This document shows, in pieces, positions 29,829 through 39,949 of a stretch of DNA of 48,527 nt. The position numbers and the translations under genes were made by a program. How positions within the stretch are numbered: the first letter of the stretch is position 1; every line of letters starts with the position of its first letter. The notes under the pieces were generated by a model. It was not told the DNA's origin. It was given only the letters and a program-made list of their open reading frames with translations, and did not search any database. The stretch is from Isotricha intestinalis (Eukaryota; Ciliophora; Litostomatea; Vestibuliferida; Isotrichidae): contig JAJJLU010003590.1 of the NCBI GenBank assembly GCA_023807065.1, positions 1 through 48,527 on the forward strand, read 5' to 3'.

Positions 29829-32800
29829 TTATTCATCATCATCTTCAAATAATTTTTGGTTTCCATAAATTTTAAAATTTTCATCATCAATATTTTTTAA
29901 AGTACTTCTTTTAACTTTTTTTCTATCAGCTCCAAATAAATGAGTTTGATAAGATAATTTCTGAGTATTAGAGTGTTTATAATTTCTTTCAAATTTATTA
30001 GAAAAATTAGTATGAGTTACTGAATCTAAAATACCAATACAATCATTAATATCACTAATATAATATTTAGCTTTAGAAGGTTTTTTCCCAATTGTTGCAG
30101 TAAAAACTTTAATTTTATTATTAAAGTTAGCAAAATATTTAACAGCTGAATTAAAATAAGAAAACATTTCTTCATCAGTATTATCATCACCGAAAGCAAC
30201 TATAAAATCAATATTTCTTTTTTTAAATTCTTCTTGAATTATCTTAGCAACAAATAAACCTTTATTAACATCTTTAGGTTTAATTTCTAAAGTACCATTA
30301 TAATTTTGAATATCTAATTTATTATTGAAAATAGAAAGTAAATGTGTTTTAATTTCATCTGCTTGAATTGGACCAAAGTCATTATCACTTTTTTTATAAT
30401 TCCAAATAATACATGATTTTTTTTCTATATAATATGAACCTTCAGTTTTTTCTGTAAATTCTTTTAAAATTTTTAATACTGTATCTCTCCAACTCCAATC
30501 TTGAATTTCAATTATTTCATTATATTTATTTTCTTTTGGATATTTGTAAAAAAAACCATTTTCACCGCATAAACCTAAGTTAGGAACTTTGGAAAAGAAA
30601 TGAGATATAAAATCTGTTTCATATTTTGACATTATGAAAATTAAATTATTTTCATCTTGAGATAAATTATCTAAAACTTTTAACAATGCTTTATTTGGGG
30701 ACATTATATTTTTTTTTGAAGGAGAATTTAATATTGATGTTGTTTCATCACATATTTGTTCATCTATTTCTTGAAGAGTGTTTTCATAATCTAAAAAGAA
30801 GATTCTATTTGTTGTTCTACAATAATATTTAGAAACTCTTGATGAAGATAAAGGAGAAAAATTACTATTTAATTTCATTATTCCCATATTTAATCCTAAA
30901 CCAACTTTTACTTTATTTGTTGAATCATTATATTTAACTCTTTTAATATCTAAAATGAAATTAGTCACCCATTTCATAACACTTTGACTTTTAATAAAAT
31001 TAAAATCTTTTTCATATCTACTTTCTGAAGGTTTCCAATTGTATATTAGCTTTAATTTATCAGCAATAAATTTAGAATCAAATGGATTTGCTTTTATTAT
31101 ACTAGGAATTAAAGACATTGATGAAATATTTTCTGATAAAATTAACCCATATTTTTGATCTTTTGTTTTCATTGATAAAAATTCATTTGCATAAATTCCT
31201 TGTCCTTCGAAATATTGTGGATATAATAATACATTGCATTTTTTAAATAAAGCTAATCTCTTATATAAATCATAATTTATATAATATTCTACTTTTATTA
31301 TATTATCATTTTTATATTTTTCTTTTAATTTTTTTACAGTCTTTTCAACATATTCTCTTGTTATTTTATCACTTAAATTTTCAATTTGATAATGTTTAAT
31401 CCAAATAATAAAATTAGTTTTTGAAACTAAATCTCGATCTTGTTCAAAGAAAGTATCAATAACTCTTAATTTCATTCCTAAAGCTCTAATTCCATTTATA
31501 TTATCAAAACATAAAATTCTAAAATTATCACTTGGAAATTCATCATCAAATTCTTTTTCGTATTTTTGACATTCCTCATTTTTTTCTAAATTAATTAAAA
31601 ATTCAGGTTCAATTTGTGCTTGCATAATATCAACTAAAATAGTTCTTCCTAAATAATTTAAACTTATTATTCCTTTTTTTTGAATTTCAAAAAACAATCC
31701 AAAAAATCTTCTTAAAACAGTTATAAAATTTCTAGCATTAGAATAAAAATAAAATCCAATAACTTCACATAATAAAATACTTTTAATAATATCTTGATAT
31801 CTTGGAAAAGCTTTTACAACATCAGAAGGAGGAAAAGGAGAATGAATATAAATTCCAATAGTTGCATTAAAATTTCTTTGCATAATAACATTTGGAACTA
31901 AAGCTAAAGTAATATCATTTAATATAATTAAATCATTTTCTTTATAAGCATTTGAAATTGATTCTCCATATTTTATATTTATTTTATAATAACATTGAAA
32001 GTATTTTTCACATTCACTTAAATATTCATTTTTATAATCAAACATTGAACTTATGAATATTGGGAATAAAATTTGATTGACATATATTAAATGACCTTCC
32101 CAATCTATTTTTTTTGGACGAATTAAATAATAATTATTTTCTTCCAATAAATTTTCAATTTCATCTAATTCATCTTCATTAAAATCGAAATAATTTCTTA
32201 ACATTCCAACCCATGAAATTTTAACTTTTTTATTCATTTTAATATTATTAATCATTGCAAAAACAGAAGAATATTCATTTACTTTAATCTCAAAGGTATT
32301 ATCTTTTTTTTCAACAATAATAGGAAGATAATTAGTTACCATAATAATCTTTTCAGAATTTTGTATTTTTTGATTTAAAGCTAAATTAATATTATCAGTC
32401 ATTATGTCAGAAACCATTTTATTATTTTCATAAGAAATTAAATCAATTGGTCCTAAAGAAGAAACAAAAGCAGAAGAAGATTCAACAGAAAGTTTTCTAT
32501 TGAAATTAAATTTTAAATCTTTAATATTATCAATTTCATCTTCGTTGTTTTCTTCTGTGTCTTTTTTATTTATTTTTTTAATTTTTAAATAATTACTATC
32601 TCCTTGTTTATTAATAATTAAAAAATTTCCAGTTTGTTTCATAGTTAAAATTCTTTTTGAATTTTCAGGTAAAATTTCATATTCTTTACTTCCATTTTCA
32701 TTGAAAATAACATATTTATATTCAATAGTCATTCCAATTGGACAAATTAATTCAGATTGACTTTCCCAAATTGGAAAAAGACTTTCATTTGTTTCCATTA

Positions 32801-32975
32801 TCATTGATTTTTCTAAATCCCAACTTCCTAATTCTTCTAAGTTTCCACATATTCGAAGTTGTTGACCGAATTGAGTCTGGTATTCACATTGAAATTTTAT
32901 TGTTGCTATATTCAATTGTAAGTCATCATCTAAATCCGATGATGATGTTTTATTTTTTATAAATGGTAAAGACAT
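29829..32975 (-). CDS. CBM20-TPS-TPP trehalose-6-phosphate synthase/phosphatase-like protein
   Basis: The 1,048-residue protein has three domains. Residues ~22-125 are a CBM20 starch-binding module (FQCEYQTQFGQQLRICGN..LGSWD). Residues ~250-690 are a GT20 TPS-like domain with IYIHSPFPPSDVVKAFPRYQ (377-396) and IGFYFYSNARNF (406-417). Residues ~720-1000 are a HAD-type TPP-like domain. In the TPP domain, motif I reads DYENT (729-733) instead of DxDGT, so the second acidic residue is Glu and the Gly is lost; motif IV, FGDDNTDEEMF (928-938), is intact. The TPS motif usually seen as VDRLDYIKGI is replaced by LCFDNINGIRAL. Active homologues make trehalose from UDP-glucose and glucose-6-phosphate via trehalose-6-phosphate. 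This copy looks like the regulatory class II type, and catalytic loss is inferred. Confidence 0.85.
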   Translation of the reverse strand: MSLPFIKNKTSSSDLDDDLQLNIATIKFQCEYQTQFGQQLRICGNLEELGSWDLEKSMIMETNESLFPIWESQSELICPIGMTIEYKYVIFNENGSKEYEILPENSKRILTMKQTGNFLIINKQGDSNYLKIKKINKKDTEENNEDEIDNIKDLKFNFNRKLSVESSSAFVSSLGPIDLISYENNKMVSDIMTDNINLALNQKIQNSEKIIMVTNYLPIIVEKKDNTFEIKVNEYSSVFAMINNIKMNKKVKISWVGMLRNYFDFNEDELDEIENLLEENNYYLIRPKKIDWEGHLIYVNQILFPIFISSMFDYKNEYLSECEKYFQCYYKINIKYGESISNAYKENDLIILNDITLALVPNVIMQRNFNATIGIYIHSPFPPSDVVKAFPRYQDIIKSILLCEVIGFYFYSNARNFITVLRRFFGLFFEIQKKGIISLNYLGRTILVDIMQAQIEPEFLINLEKNEECQKYEKEFDDEFPSDNFRILCFDNINGIRALGMKLRVIDTFFEQDRDLVSKTNFIIWIKHYQIENLSDKITREYVEKTVKKLKEKYKNDNIIKVEYYINYDLYKRLALFKKCNVLLYPQYFEGQGIYANEFLSMKTKDQKYGLILSENISSMSLIPSIIKANPFDSKFIADKLKLIYNWKPSESRYEKDFNFIKSQSVMKWVTNFILDIKRVKYNDSTNKVKVGLGLNMGIMKLNSNFSPLSSSRVSKYYCRTTNRIFFLDYENTLQEIDEQICDETTSILNSPSKKNIMSPNKALLKVLDNLSQDENNLIFIMSKYETDFISHFFSKVPNLGLCGENGFFYKYPKENKYNEIIEIQDWSWRDTVLKILKEFTEKTEGSYYIEKKSCIIWNYKKSDNDFGPIQADEIKTHLLSIFNNKLDIQNYNGTLEIKPKDVNKGLFVAKIIQEEFKKRNIDFIVAFGDDNTDEEMFSYFNSAVKYFANFNNKIKVFTATIGKKPSKAKYYISDINDCIGILDSVTHTNFSNKFERNYKHSNTQKLSYQTHLFGADRKKVKRSTLKNIDDENFKIYGNQKLFEDDDE

Positions 32976-33365
32976 TTTTTTATTTATTTTTAGAGAATTT
33001 TATTTTTTTATTTTTTTCTTTTATAATTATTTATTATTTCGGAGGTAGAATATTTATTTATTTAAGGATTAATATATTACTTTTTTCTTATCTTTAGTTT
33101 TTATAAATTTATTTAATGATTAAGATAAAAAATGAATAAATAATTTTAAAATTAAGAAACAATATAAAACGTGAAAAATCTAATAAAAAACTAAATCTAA
33201 TCTTTATCTTAAAAATCGATAAAAACTCATTAAAAATATTATAAATATTTTAATTATTGTCCTAAGAATAAAAATCTCTATAAACAATTTCAGAAAGAAT
33301 ATAATAATTTTTTTCCTGAATATTACTCTTAAAAAAAAAAAAACAAAAAAAATCAAAAAAAAAAA
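32976..33365. promoter_or_regulatory. Divergent intergenic region, 390 bp
   Basis: The stretch separates the start codons of the TPS-like gene (minus) and the EXO1-like gene (plus). It is A+T-rich and ends in a long A-rich run directly before the ATG at 33366. No specific operator or RNA gene is recognisable. Confidence 0.4.
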
Positions 33366-34922
33366 ATGGGAATTTCTAATTTACTTCGTGCTTTAGAAAG
33401 TATTCAAATAAATCGTCATTTATCATATTATAAAGGAATGAAGATGGCAGTTGATGGTTATTGTTGGTTACATAAAAGTGTATATTCGATGACAAATGAA
33501 ATATTTGAAAATCCAAATTCTAAAAAATATCTTGCTTATTTAATAAGGAGATTAGATCAATTATTAAAATTTAATATTCATCCAATAATAATATTTGATG
33601 GTGATAAATTACCAATGAAAAAAATGGAAGAAGAAGAAAGAGAAAGAAGAAGAAGTGAAGTAACAATGCAAAGTATTTCTTTAAGAAGAAGTGGATTAGA
33701 AAATTTAGCTAAATGGAAAAGAGTTGAAGGAATTGATATTAATCCAAAAATGGCTTATGAATTTATAAAAATCTTAAAAATGAAAAATATAGAATTTTTT
33801 GTTGCTCCTTATGAAGCTGATATTCAATTATGTTATTTAAGTAAAATAGGTTATGTTGATTGTGTTTTAACTGAAGATAGTGATTTATTAGCTTTAGGTT
33901 GTCCAAAAGTTTTATTTAAATTAAATTCTGATACTAATTTTGGAAAAGAAATTGAATTAAAAAATTTAAAATTTTGTAAAGGATATGATTTCAGTAATTT
34001 TGATGATGATAAATTTTTAACCTTTTGTATTTTATCAGGATGTGATTATTTTAAAATTAAAGGAGTAGGAATTAAAAATGCTTATAATACAGTTAAAAAT
34101 TCTAATTCTTATAAAAAATGTATTTTAAGTGTTAGTTCAAAAGTTATTGAAGAACCTAGTGAATATAATGAAATTATTGAAAAATTTGAAAAAGCTTTTT
34201 TAACATTTAGATATCAAGTAGTTTATTGTCCTTTAATTAAAAAATTAAAATATTATGATGATATTTATAAATCAAAATATAAATTCACTAAAAAATATAT
34301 GGATGATTTAAAATTTTTAGGTAATGTAAATATTGATAATGAATTAGTTCAAAAAATAGTTTATGGGGAAATAGATCCTATTACTCATTTCCCTTTTGAA
34401 TATAATCCTAAATATAATCAATTTAATAAAAATAATAATAATAATAATAAATATTTAAATAAAAAAAGAATCTTAAAAAAAGATGATGATTATGATGAAT
34501 TTAATTTAGATATAAATTTAGATATTAGGAATAATGATGAAGAAAATGAAAAATCAATTAATCCTCAAATTTCAACTGGAATTTCTTCTCCTGATTTAAA
34601 AAAAAATAATGAACCTATTACAATTTCTGATTCTTCTTCTAATGATAAAAATAGTGAAGTTAATGATAATTCTTTTGAAGAATTAAATGAATTTGATGAT
34701 TTTTTAAATTCTTTTGATAAAACAGATAAAAAATTAAAACAAAATACTTCTAAAGAAAATATTGAAAAAATCCAAATTGAATATAATGAAAAAATAGTAA
34801 AGTTAATTAATATTGATGATTTAAATAATATAAAAGAAAATAAAGAAGATAATATAAAAGAAAATTATTTTGAAAAATATAAATTTAATCCAGAAGAATA
34901 TATTATTGGAAATATAAATTAA
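33366..34922 (+). CDS. EXO1: EXO1-type XPG/Rad2 family 5'-3' exonuclease
   Basis: The 518-residue protein begins MGISNLL, with the N-terminal Gly required by FEN/EXO1 nucleases. Metal-binding residues match human EXO1 by position: Asp30 (VDGYCWLHK), Asp78 (FDGDKLP), Glu150 and Asp152 (PYEADIQL), Asp171 and Asp173 (TEDSDLLALGC), and Asp227 (LSGCDYF, human Asp225). The helix-hairpin-helix segment KIKGVGIKNAY follows. GYCWLHK separates it from FEN1 and XPG, and the lack of a long spacer between N and I regions also fits EXO1. The enzyme resects DNA ends and removes mismatched strands in the nucleus. The C-terminal 150 residues are Asn/Asp-rich and probably disordered; no MutS-interaction motif could be named. 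The stop is TAA. Confidence 0.9.
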   Translation: MGISNLLRALESIQINRHLSYYKGMKMAVDGYCWLHKSVYSMTNEIFENPNSKKYLAYLIRRLDQLLKFNIHPIIIFDGDKLPMKKMEEEERERRRSEVTMQSISLRRSGLENLAKWKRVEGIDINPKMAYEFIKILKMKNIEFFVAPYEADIQLCYLSKIGYVDCVLTEDSDLLALGCPKVLFKLNSDTNFGKEIELKNLKFCKGYDFSNFDDDKFLTFCILSGCDYFKIKGVGIKNAYNTVKNSNSYKKCILSVSSKVIEEPSEYNEIIEKFEKAFLTFRYQVVYCPLIKKLKYYDDIYKSKYKFTKKYMDDLKFLGNVNIDNELVQKIVYGEIDPITHFPFEYNPKYNQFNKNNNNNNKYLNKKRILKKDDDYDEFNLDINLDIRNNDEENEKSINPQISTGISSPDLKKNNEPITISDSSSNDKNSEVNDNSFEELNEFDDFLNSFDKTDKKLKQNTSKENIEKIQIEYNEKIVKLINIDDLNNIKENKEDNIKENYFEKYKFNPEEYIIGNIN

Positions 34923-35377
34923 ATATTTCTTTTTTTAATATGAAAATAATTTAATATATAAAAATTAATAAAACTTTGTTTTAAAAAATGGAAAATATTT
35001 TACTTAAAAGAAGAAGAAAAATTTAAATTAAAATATTATAAATGGATGTAAAAAATTTGTTAAATATGAAAATATTGATATTTCCTTTATATGTTATAAA
35101 AGGATGTATTGGAAATATAAATTCATGTTGTACTTTTTATAACATTATTTATAAATAGAAGTGATAATATGAATATTAAAATTTGGAATAATGGATATTA
35201 GGAAGTTAATTTTGAAAATAAAGTTGAAACTATTATTGAAAAGGAAATTGATATGATAATATATTATAAGTTTATTTTTTTAGACACTAAATTTATATTT
35301 TTTAAGTTTATGGTTATTAATTAGTTTAATTATTTTATATTATTTGATTTTTTTTTTATTAATTAATTGAAACAGTT
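34923..35377 (+). pseudogene. Possible decayed WD40-protein relic in a 455-bp gap
   Basis: Between EXO1 and the RIIa gene, about 35040-35270, short pieces in different plus-strand frames look protein-like. IFPLYVIKGCIGNINSCCTF followed after stops by SDNMNIKIWNNGY has the spacing of one WD40 blade (GH/G-x-V/I-N-S-C ... S-D-N-x-I-K-I-W). Pieces such as VNFENKVETIIEKEID follow. Stops and frame changes separate them, and a simple intron does not repair them. I therefore list it as a possible relic only. Confidence 0.3.
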
Positions 35378-35599
35378 ATGGCTGATGTTAAAGAAATGAG
35401 AATTTTTTGCGCTGAACAAATTGAAGTTCCTGAAACTTTACCTGATATTTTAAAAAATTATTCTAAAGCAGTTATTAGAAATAATCCAGAAAATATAATT
35501 TCTTTTTCAAGAAAATATTTTGAAGATTTAAAAGCTGAAAGAGATAAAAATAAAAAAGAGTCAGAAGCAACTCTTGATGTAGAAGCTAAAAAACCTTAA
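35378..35599 (+). CDS. Small RIIa-domain protein (RIIAD1/radial-spoke type), 73 aa
   Basis: Residues ~16-52, VPETLPDILKNYSKAVIRNN then PENIISFSRKYFEDLKAERD, match the RIIa dimerisation/docking domain: Pro-x-x-Leu-x-x-x-Leu-x-x-Tyr, then Pro-x-x-(I/L)-x-x-(F/Y)-x-x-x-Tyr-Phe. The RIIa domain of PKA regulatory subunits, ROPN1, SPA17 and radial-spoke proteins forms a dimer that holds the amphipathic helix of AKAP-like anchors. At 73 residues this is close to RIIAD1, which has no further domain. The tail is charged (KKESEATLDVEAKKP). In ciliated cells such proteins are normally in the axoneme; that location is inferred here. The ATG is preceded by ...GAAACAGTT and the stop is TAA. Confidence 0.82.
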   Translation: MADVKEMRIFCAEQIEVPETLPDILKNYSKAVIRNNPENIISFSRKYFEDLKAERDKNKKESEATLDVEAKKP

Positions 35600-35731
35600 A
35601 TAATATAATAAAAAAATCCAATCTTGTTTTAAAAATAACATTTTTTTTATTTCTTTTATTTTAAAATTCTTTTTATATAATAACCATAAAAACACAAATT
35701 TAAATTATTTAAATTAATATAAATTATATAA

Positions 35732-36837
35732 TTAAAAGTCAAAATTATCATCATTATCTTTACTAATAAATTTTCCACTTTTATTTGTATCATTAGGCAC
35801 AAAATAATTAGTTGCAATACCACAATCAGTAAGAGTACAATTATTACCAATTTTAGCATTTTCACCAATAATACAATTAGTAATATTACAATCAGTTCCA
35901 ATATTGACATTATCATATATTATACAAGATATAATTTTACTTTTACTTTTTACAGTTAAATTTTGTCCTGATATTGTTCTATTCACTCTTGATCCATTTT
36001 CAATTGAAATTATTGGATCTGTTATATAAGAATCCATTGATATTGAAGATAATTCATTTATATGCTCATTAAAATTCTTTTTATTATAATATTTTCTTGA
36101 TTTTGTTGAGCAAAATTTAAAAAATAATTTTTTGAATTATTTCTTGTTTGAAAGAATATTAAAGGTATTTCTTCATAAGGTTTTCTAATTTCTTCAATTA
36201 CAGAAATTAATCTAGGATAATCTATAATAGAATATACAATTTCTTTTTCTTTTGGTTCTATTAATTTACATCTAATATTTACTCTATTAACTAAATCTTT
36301 ATTATTTTTTGATGTGTTTATTAAAATAATATTAAAAGTTGAAGAATAATCTTTTTCTACTAAATAAGAAATTAAATTATGATTTATTGAATTTTCTTTA
36401 AATTTTTTATATTGTTTTAAATACATTTTTGATTCTAATAATGGGAAAATATTTTTATTAAAAATATAAAAATGAGCATCTTCACTTGTTATTAAATCAA
36501 ATCCATAATTATATGAATGTTTTAAAACATTTTTAGGAATTAATAAAGTTTCTTGACTATCATCACTTTCTCTTTTTGTTGAATCAATTAATCTTCTTAA
36601 ATTTGAGGTATTATTATCTTCGATACAATATAATTCGATTTCTTTTTTCTTTAAAAAATTTAATTATTATATTCTTTCTAAAAATTCTAATTGATATGTT
36701 AACAATGGTTTGTTTAAAACATTTAATAAACTTTTATCTTCACAAATTTCTGTTAATTTTTCATCAAAAGAAGTTATTTGTATAAAAACACTTATATTGG
36801 AAATATTTAATGTTCTTCCAATTAGTTGAGTTAACAT
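35732..36837 (-). pseudogene. Broken eIF2B-gamma-like gene (left-handed beta-helix C-terminus)
   Basis: Three minus-strand pieces line up with the gamma subunit of translation factor eIF2B. Piece A (36837-36670, 56 codons) ends LNVLNKPLLTYQLEFLERI, matching the NKPL...LLER start of the family. It is followed by two tandem in-frame stops (TAATAA, 36669-36664). Piece B (36663-36058) continues in the same frame with FLKKKEIELYCIEDN and SEDAHFYIFNK (the family's D-x-H-x-Y element). Piece C (about 36090-35732, other frame) carries hexapeptide repeats (ITNCIIGENAKIGNNC). About 110 residues of the nucleotidyl-transferase-like core seem missing at the TAATAA junction. No GT...AG intron repairs either break. 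Assembly error, recoding or a true pseudogene are all possible. Confidence 0.65.
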
Positions 36838-36952
36838 TATTTTTTAAATAAATAAATATCAAATAATTAAAAAAATAATTAATAATTCATAAAAATAAAA
36901 TATAAAAATTTTCTAATTATAAAAGGAAAATAAAGTAAGATAAAAAAATATA

Positions 36953-39895
36953 TTAAAAATTATAATAATTTCTATCTCTTGTATTCGGATAAGCAAAATT
37001 TGAATTTCTTCCAAAATTATTACTATAATTATTTGAAGAAGTATAACCAGTTAAAGGTCTATTTAAATAGTTTCTATAATTACTCAAATAATTCATATTA
37101 TTATTAGAATTTATATCAGAATTATTAATATTATTAATTTCATTGTTATTATCATTGTTTCTCATAAAAGAAGAATAATTATAACTTTGTATATTATTAT
37201 TTCCATAAAGATTAGCATAATTTGTAAATCTATTTTTCTCTTGATTTAAAATTTCATTATTATTATTATTTCTATATTGATAAGGGCTTATATTTCTCAT
37301 ATAAGAATCATAATTTACAAAATTCCCATTTCCAAATTTTAAATTGTTTTCTCTTTCTTGAAGATAAGGAGATGGATTAATTTCAATTCTTTTTGGTCTT
37401 TCAACACTTCTACTATTATTTAAATAATTATTATTAAAATTCATAATATTATCATATCTCCTAGTAGGAGTGAGTAAAATAGACCTTTCAAAATTTCTTT
37501 GAGGAGTTTTAACATAATTATTTGTAGAACTTGATGACTGTGATAAATTTAAATCTTTTGTTTCTTCTGTATTTTCTGTTTGACTTATATTTTCTAAATT
37601 TATATTATTTCTTTGATAAAATAAACTTGAACTTCTATTATATAAATTATTATTAAAATTAAGATAATTTGTTAAGTTGTTTTGATTTATTTTATTATTT
37701 AATTTAAGGCTACTTATTGATTTATTATCTTCATTTCTATTATATAAATTATATTTGACTTGGAAATCATTTATTCCTTCTTCCATATTATTATTGTTTC
37801 TATATATTTGAGTGTTTGTCTTTAAATTTGTTTGATAATTAGGGAAATAATTGTTTATTTTTGTTTGATTAAGGTTTGATAAATTGGTAGTATTATATAA
37901 ATTATATTTGTTTGTTTCATTATTATATTCAAATAAAGATTTATTTATTTCATTAATTTTATTTGTTATACTTTGTAAATTATTTAAAGTGTTTTGGGAA
38001 TAATTTTTAACCATTGTATTATTAGAATAATTTGAATTATTTTTTAAGTTATTATTATTTTCCTTACTATTCTGGTAAAATAAAGTGTTTTTAGTTCTTT
38101 CTTGAATAGTTTTTCCTTTATTCTCAATATTTTCAATATTAAAGTTTTGATTAATAACATTAGCATTAGGAATATTGTTTGATATATAATCATTACTACT
38201 AGTAGTATCTTGATATGAATAAGCATTAAGATTAGATATATCGTCAAGGTTATTCTTTATTTGTTCATGTCCTCTATTTAAATACATTCCAGTGTAAGAA
38301 GCATAATTAGGAATTTGACTATTATTATATACATTATTATCATTTTCATGTAAATTATTTTTATTTTCTATGTTTCTATAATTGATTTTAGGAGTATAAG
38401 CCAATTGTGATTTATAAGATTCAATATTTTTATTGATTTCTTTACTATTATCTATTGCATTTGTATTTAAATTATTATTTAATTTATTCATAATATTTAA
38501 AATATTAATATTAAAATTTCTATTGTTATTTGCTGTATAAGGTCTAAATTCAGTATTTTGTATATTATTTATTTTCATTTGATTATTGTTATTAATCTCA
38601 GATAAAATTTTATTTTGATTATTTGGTGGAATAACGACATTTTGTTCACCTTGAACATTAATATTATTTCTGTTATTATAGGGAAAACCTTTTGAATCAC
38701 TATCACCAAATCTCTTAGTATTTTCCATAAAATTATTCTTGCTGATGTTTTGAATATTTTTAATATTATTATTAACATTAATAATATTACCAACATTAAT
38801 ATTATTGACACTGTTATTACTGTTATTATTATTAATAATATTATTGTTTAAATTTTGTCTTTTATATTCATTTAAAATATCATTAACCACATTAAAATCA
38901 ACTTCATTTGTACTTCTCTTTACAAATTTCATAATATAAGGTCTTACATCTTCTACATTACTTAAAAATTCCAAAATAGGAACTAACTTTATTAATTCAT
39001 TATCATTTTTATCATAATGCCAAGTTAAAATAGGAATTCCATTATCTTGATTAACAGCATAAGAAATAGGATTATTATCAATAATAATCATATTTTTTAA
39101 ATCCCTTCCCAATTTTCTTAAATCTTTAATAAATAAACCATTATTTGAAACACAATGTTCTCTAAATAATCTATGAGTTATTAATCTAAATTTATCTAAT
39201 CTATCCAATAAAGGATTTGCATAATTTGATATTGAAGCAGTGAAAATTACTAATTCATAAAATTTACTCATTCTTTGTAAAAATTCATCAACATATGGTC
39301 TTTTTAACACATGAACTAAATGATTTATTCCATCAACATTTACATTTAAGTTTATGTCACTTTTAATAAAAAAAGGTTTAAAGGCTGAATGAACTAAAGT
39401 TTCATCTAAATCTAAAATTAAAGTTTTTTTCCCTCCTATTGTTTCATATGGTAAAAAAGTATTATTTGAATTTATTGTATTATATCTATTTAATCTTGTT
39501 GTACTTGATGATCTATAATTTTTAATGTTATTATTATATAAACTATTATATTGGGGAATAGTAGGAGTTTGATAATTATAATTTATTTGAGAATTATTAT
39601 AATAATTTTCTTCATCACCTGGAGATAAAATTTGGTCTTTTAATTTTTGCCAATTATTTACATATGAAGAAGTAGGATTAAAGTTTGAATTATTATTTGT
39701 TCTTCTATTTACTATATCTTCACTTATTCCTCTTGCATGATTATTTGTGCTATTTTCAAATCTTGAATTTTCATTAATTTGATTTCCTAAAGTTGGTTGA
39801 AGGAAAGAATTTGTATAATTTATATTATTATTTGAATATTGATTTGAATAATTAAATGTTGATATATTATTTCTTGTGTAATAGTTATTATACAT
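36953..39895 (-). CDS. SCP/FCP1-family HAD phosphatase with long Asn-rich tail
   Basis: The 980-residue protein has an Asn/Tyr-rich N-terminus (1-150), one NIF/CTD-phosphatase domain at about 155-335 and ~640 residues of Asn-rich low-complexity sequence. Motif I is LILDLDETLVHS with the catalytic aspartates Asp162 and Asp164. VFTASISNYANPLLDRLD and LFREHC follow, then GRDLKNMIIIDNNPISYAVN, all diagnostic of the CTDSP/Dullard group. It should remove phosphate from Ser residues, for example in the RNA polymerase II C-terminal tail or from lipin-like targets; which one cannot be told. No BRCT domain follows, so it is not FCP1 itself. The Asn-rich tail contains repeated NNN runs and is probably disordered. 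Confidence 0.88.
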   Translation of the reverse strand: MYNNYYTRNNISTFNYSNQYSNNNINYTNSFLQPTLGNQINENSRFENSTNNHARGISEDIVNRRTNNNSNFNPTSSYVNNWQKLKDQILSPGDEENYYNNSQINYNYQTPTIPQYNSLYNNNIKNYRSSSTTRLNRYNTINSNNTFLPYETIGGKKTLILDLDETLVHSAFKPFFIKSDINLNVNVDGINHLVHVLKRPYVDEFLQRMSKFYELVIFTASISNYANPLLDRLDKFRLITHRLFREHCVSNNGLFIKDLRKLGRDLKNMIIIDNNPISYAVNQDNGIPILTWHYDKNDNELIKLVPILEFLSNVEDVRPYIMKFVKRSTNEVDFNVVNDILNEYKRQNLNNNIINNNNSNNSVNNINVGNIINVNNNIKNIQNISKNNFMENTKRFGDSDSKGFPYNNRNNINVQGEQNVVIPPNNQNKILSEINNNNQMKINNIQNTEFRPYTANNNRNFNINILNIMNKLNNNLNTNAIDNSKEINKNIESYKSQLAYTPKINYRNIENKNNLHENDNNVYNNSQIPNYASYTGMYLNRGHEQIKNNLDDISNLNAYSYQDTTSSNDYISNNIPNANVINQNFNIENIENKGKTIQERTKNTLFYQNSKENNNNLKNNSNYSNNTMVKNYSQNTLNNLQSITNKINEINKSLFEYNNETNKYNLYNTTNLSNLNQTKINNYFPNYQTNLKTNTQIYRNNNNMEEGINDFQVKYNLYNRNEDNKSISSLKLNNKINQNNLTNYLNFNNNLYNRSSSLFYQRNNINLENISQTENTEETKDLNLSQSSSSTNNYVKTPQRNFERSILLTPTRRYDNIMNFNNNYLNNSRSVERPKRIEINPSPYLQERENNLKFGNGNFVNYDSYMRNISPYQYRNNNNNEILNQEKNRFTNYANLYGNNNIQSYNYSSFMRNNDNNNEINNINNSDINSNNNMNYLSNYRNYLNRPLTGYTSSNNYSNNFGRNSNFAYPNTRDRNYYNF

Positions 39896-39949
39896 TTTTT
39901 AAATTAATTTAGTTTTGTCTTATTTATTTTATCGAAATTTATTTAAAAA
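39896..39949. promoter_or_regulatory. 54-bp bidirectional start region
   Basis: Only 54 bp separate the start codons of the phosphatase gene (minus) and the next gene (plus). The promoters and both 5' leaders must fit here or overlap the coding sequences. The only distinctive bases are TTTATCGAAATTTATTT near the plus-strand start. Confidence 0.45.

Noticed and set aside
35656..35916. 86-codon minus-strand frame overlapping the eIF2B-gamma-like 3' piece
   Set aside because: It is a frame-shifted reading of the hexapeptide-repeat region, almost only Leu/Ile/Val, with no domain.
35732..36837. Programmed +2 frameshifting as in Euplotes as the explanation for the broken gene
   Set aside because: Other genes here show no internal stops, TGA is a terminator and never an internal Cys codon, and the tandem TAATAA plus missing core fit decay better. 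It is kept only as a testable alternative.
38044..38811. Minus-strand frames of 67 and 78 codons within the phosphatase gene
   Set aside because: They lie in another frame of the Asn-rich tail and reflect shifted AAT repeats, giving Ile/Met/Leu-rich text.
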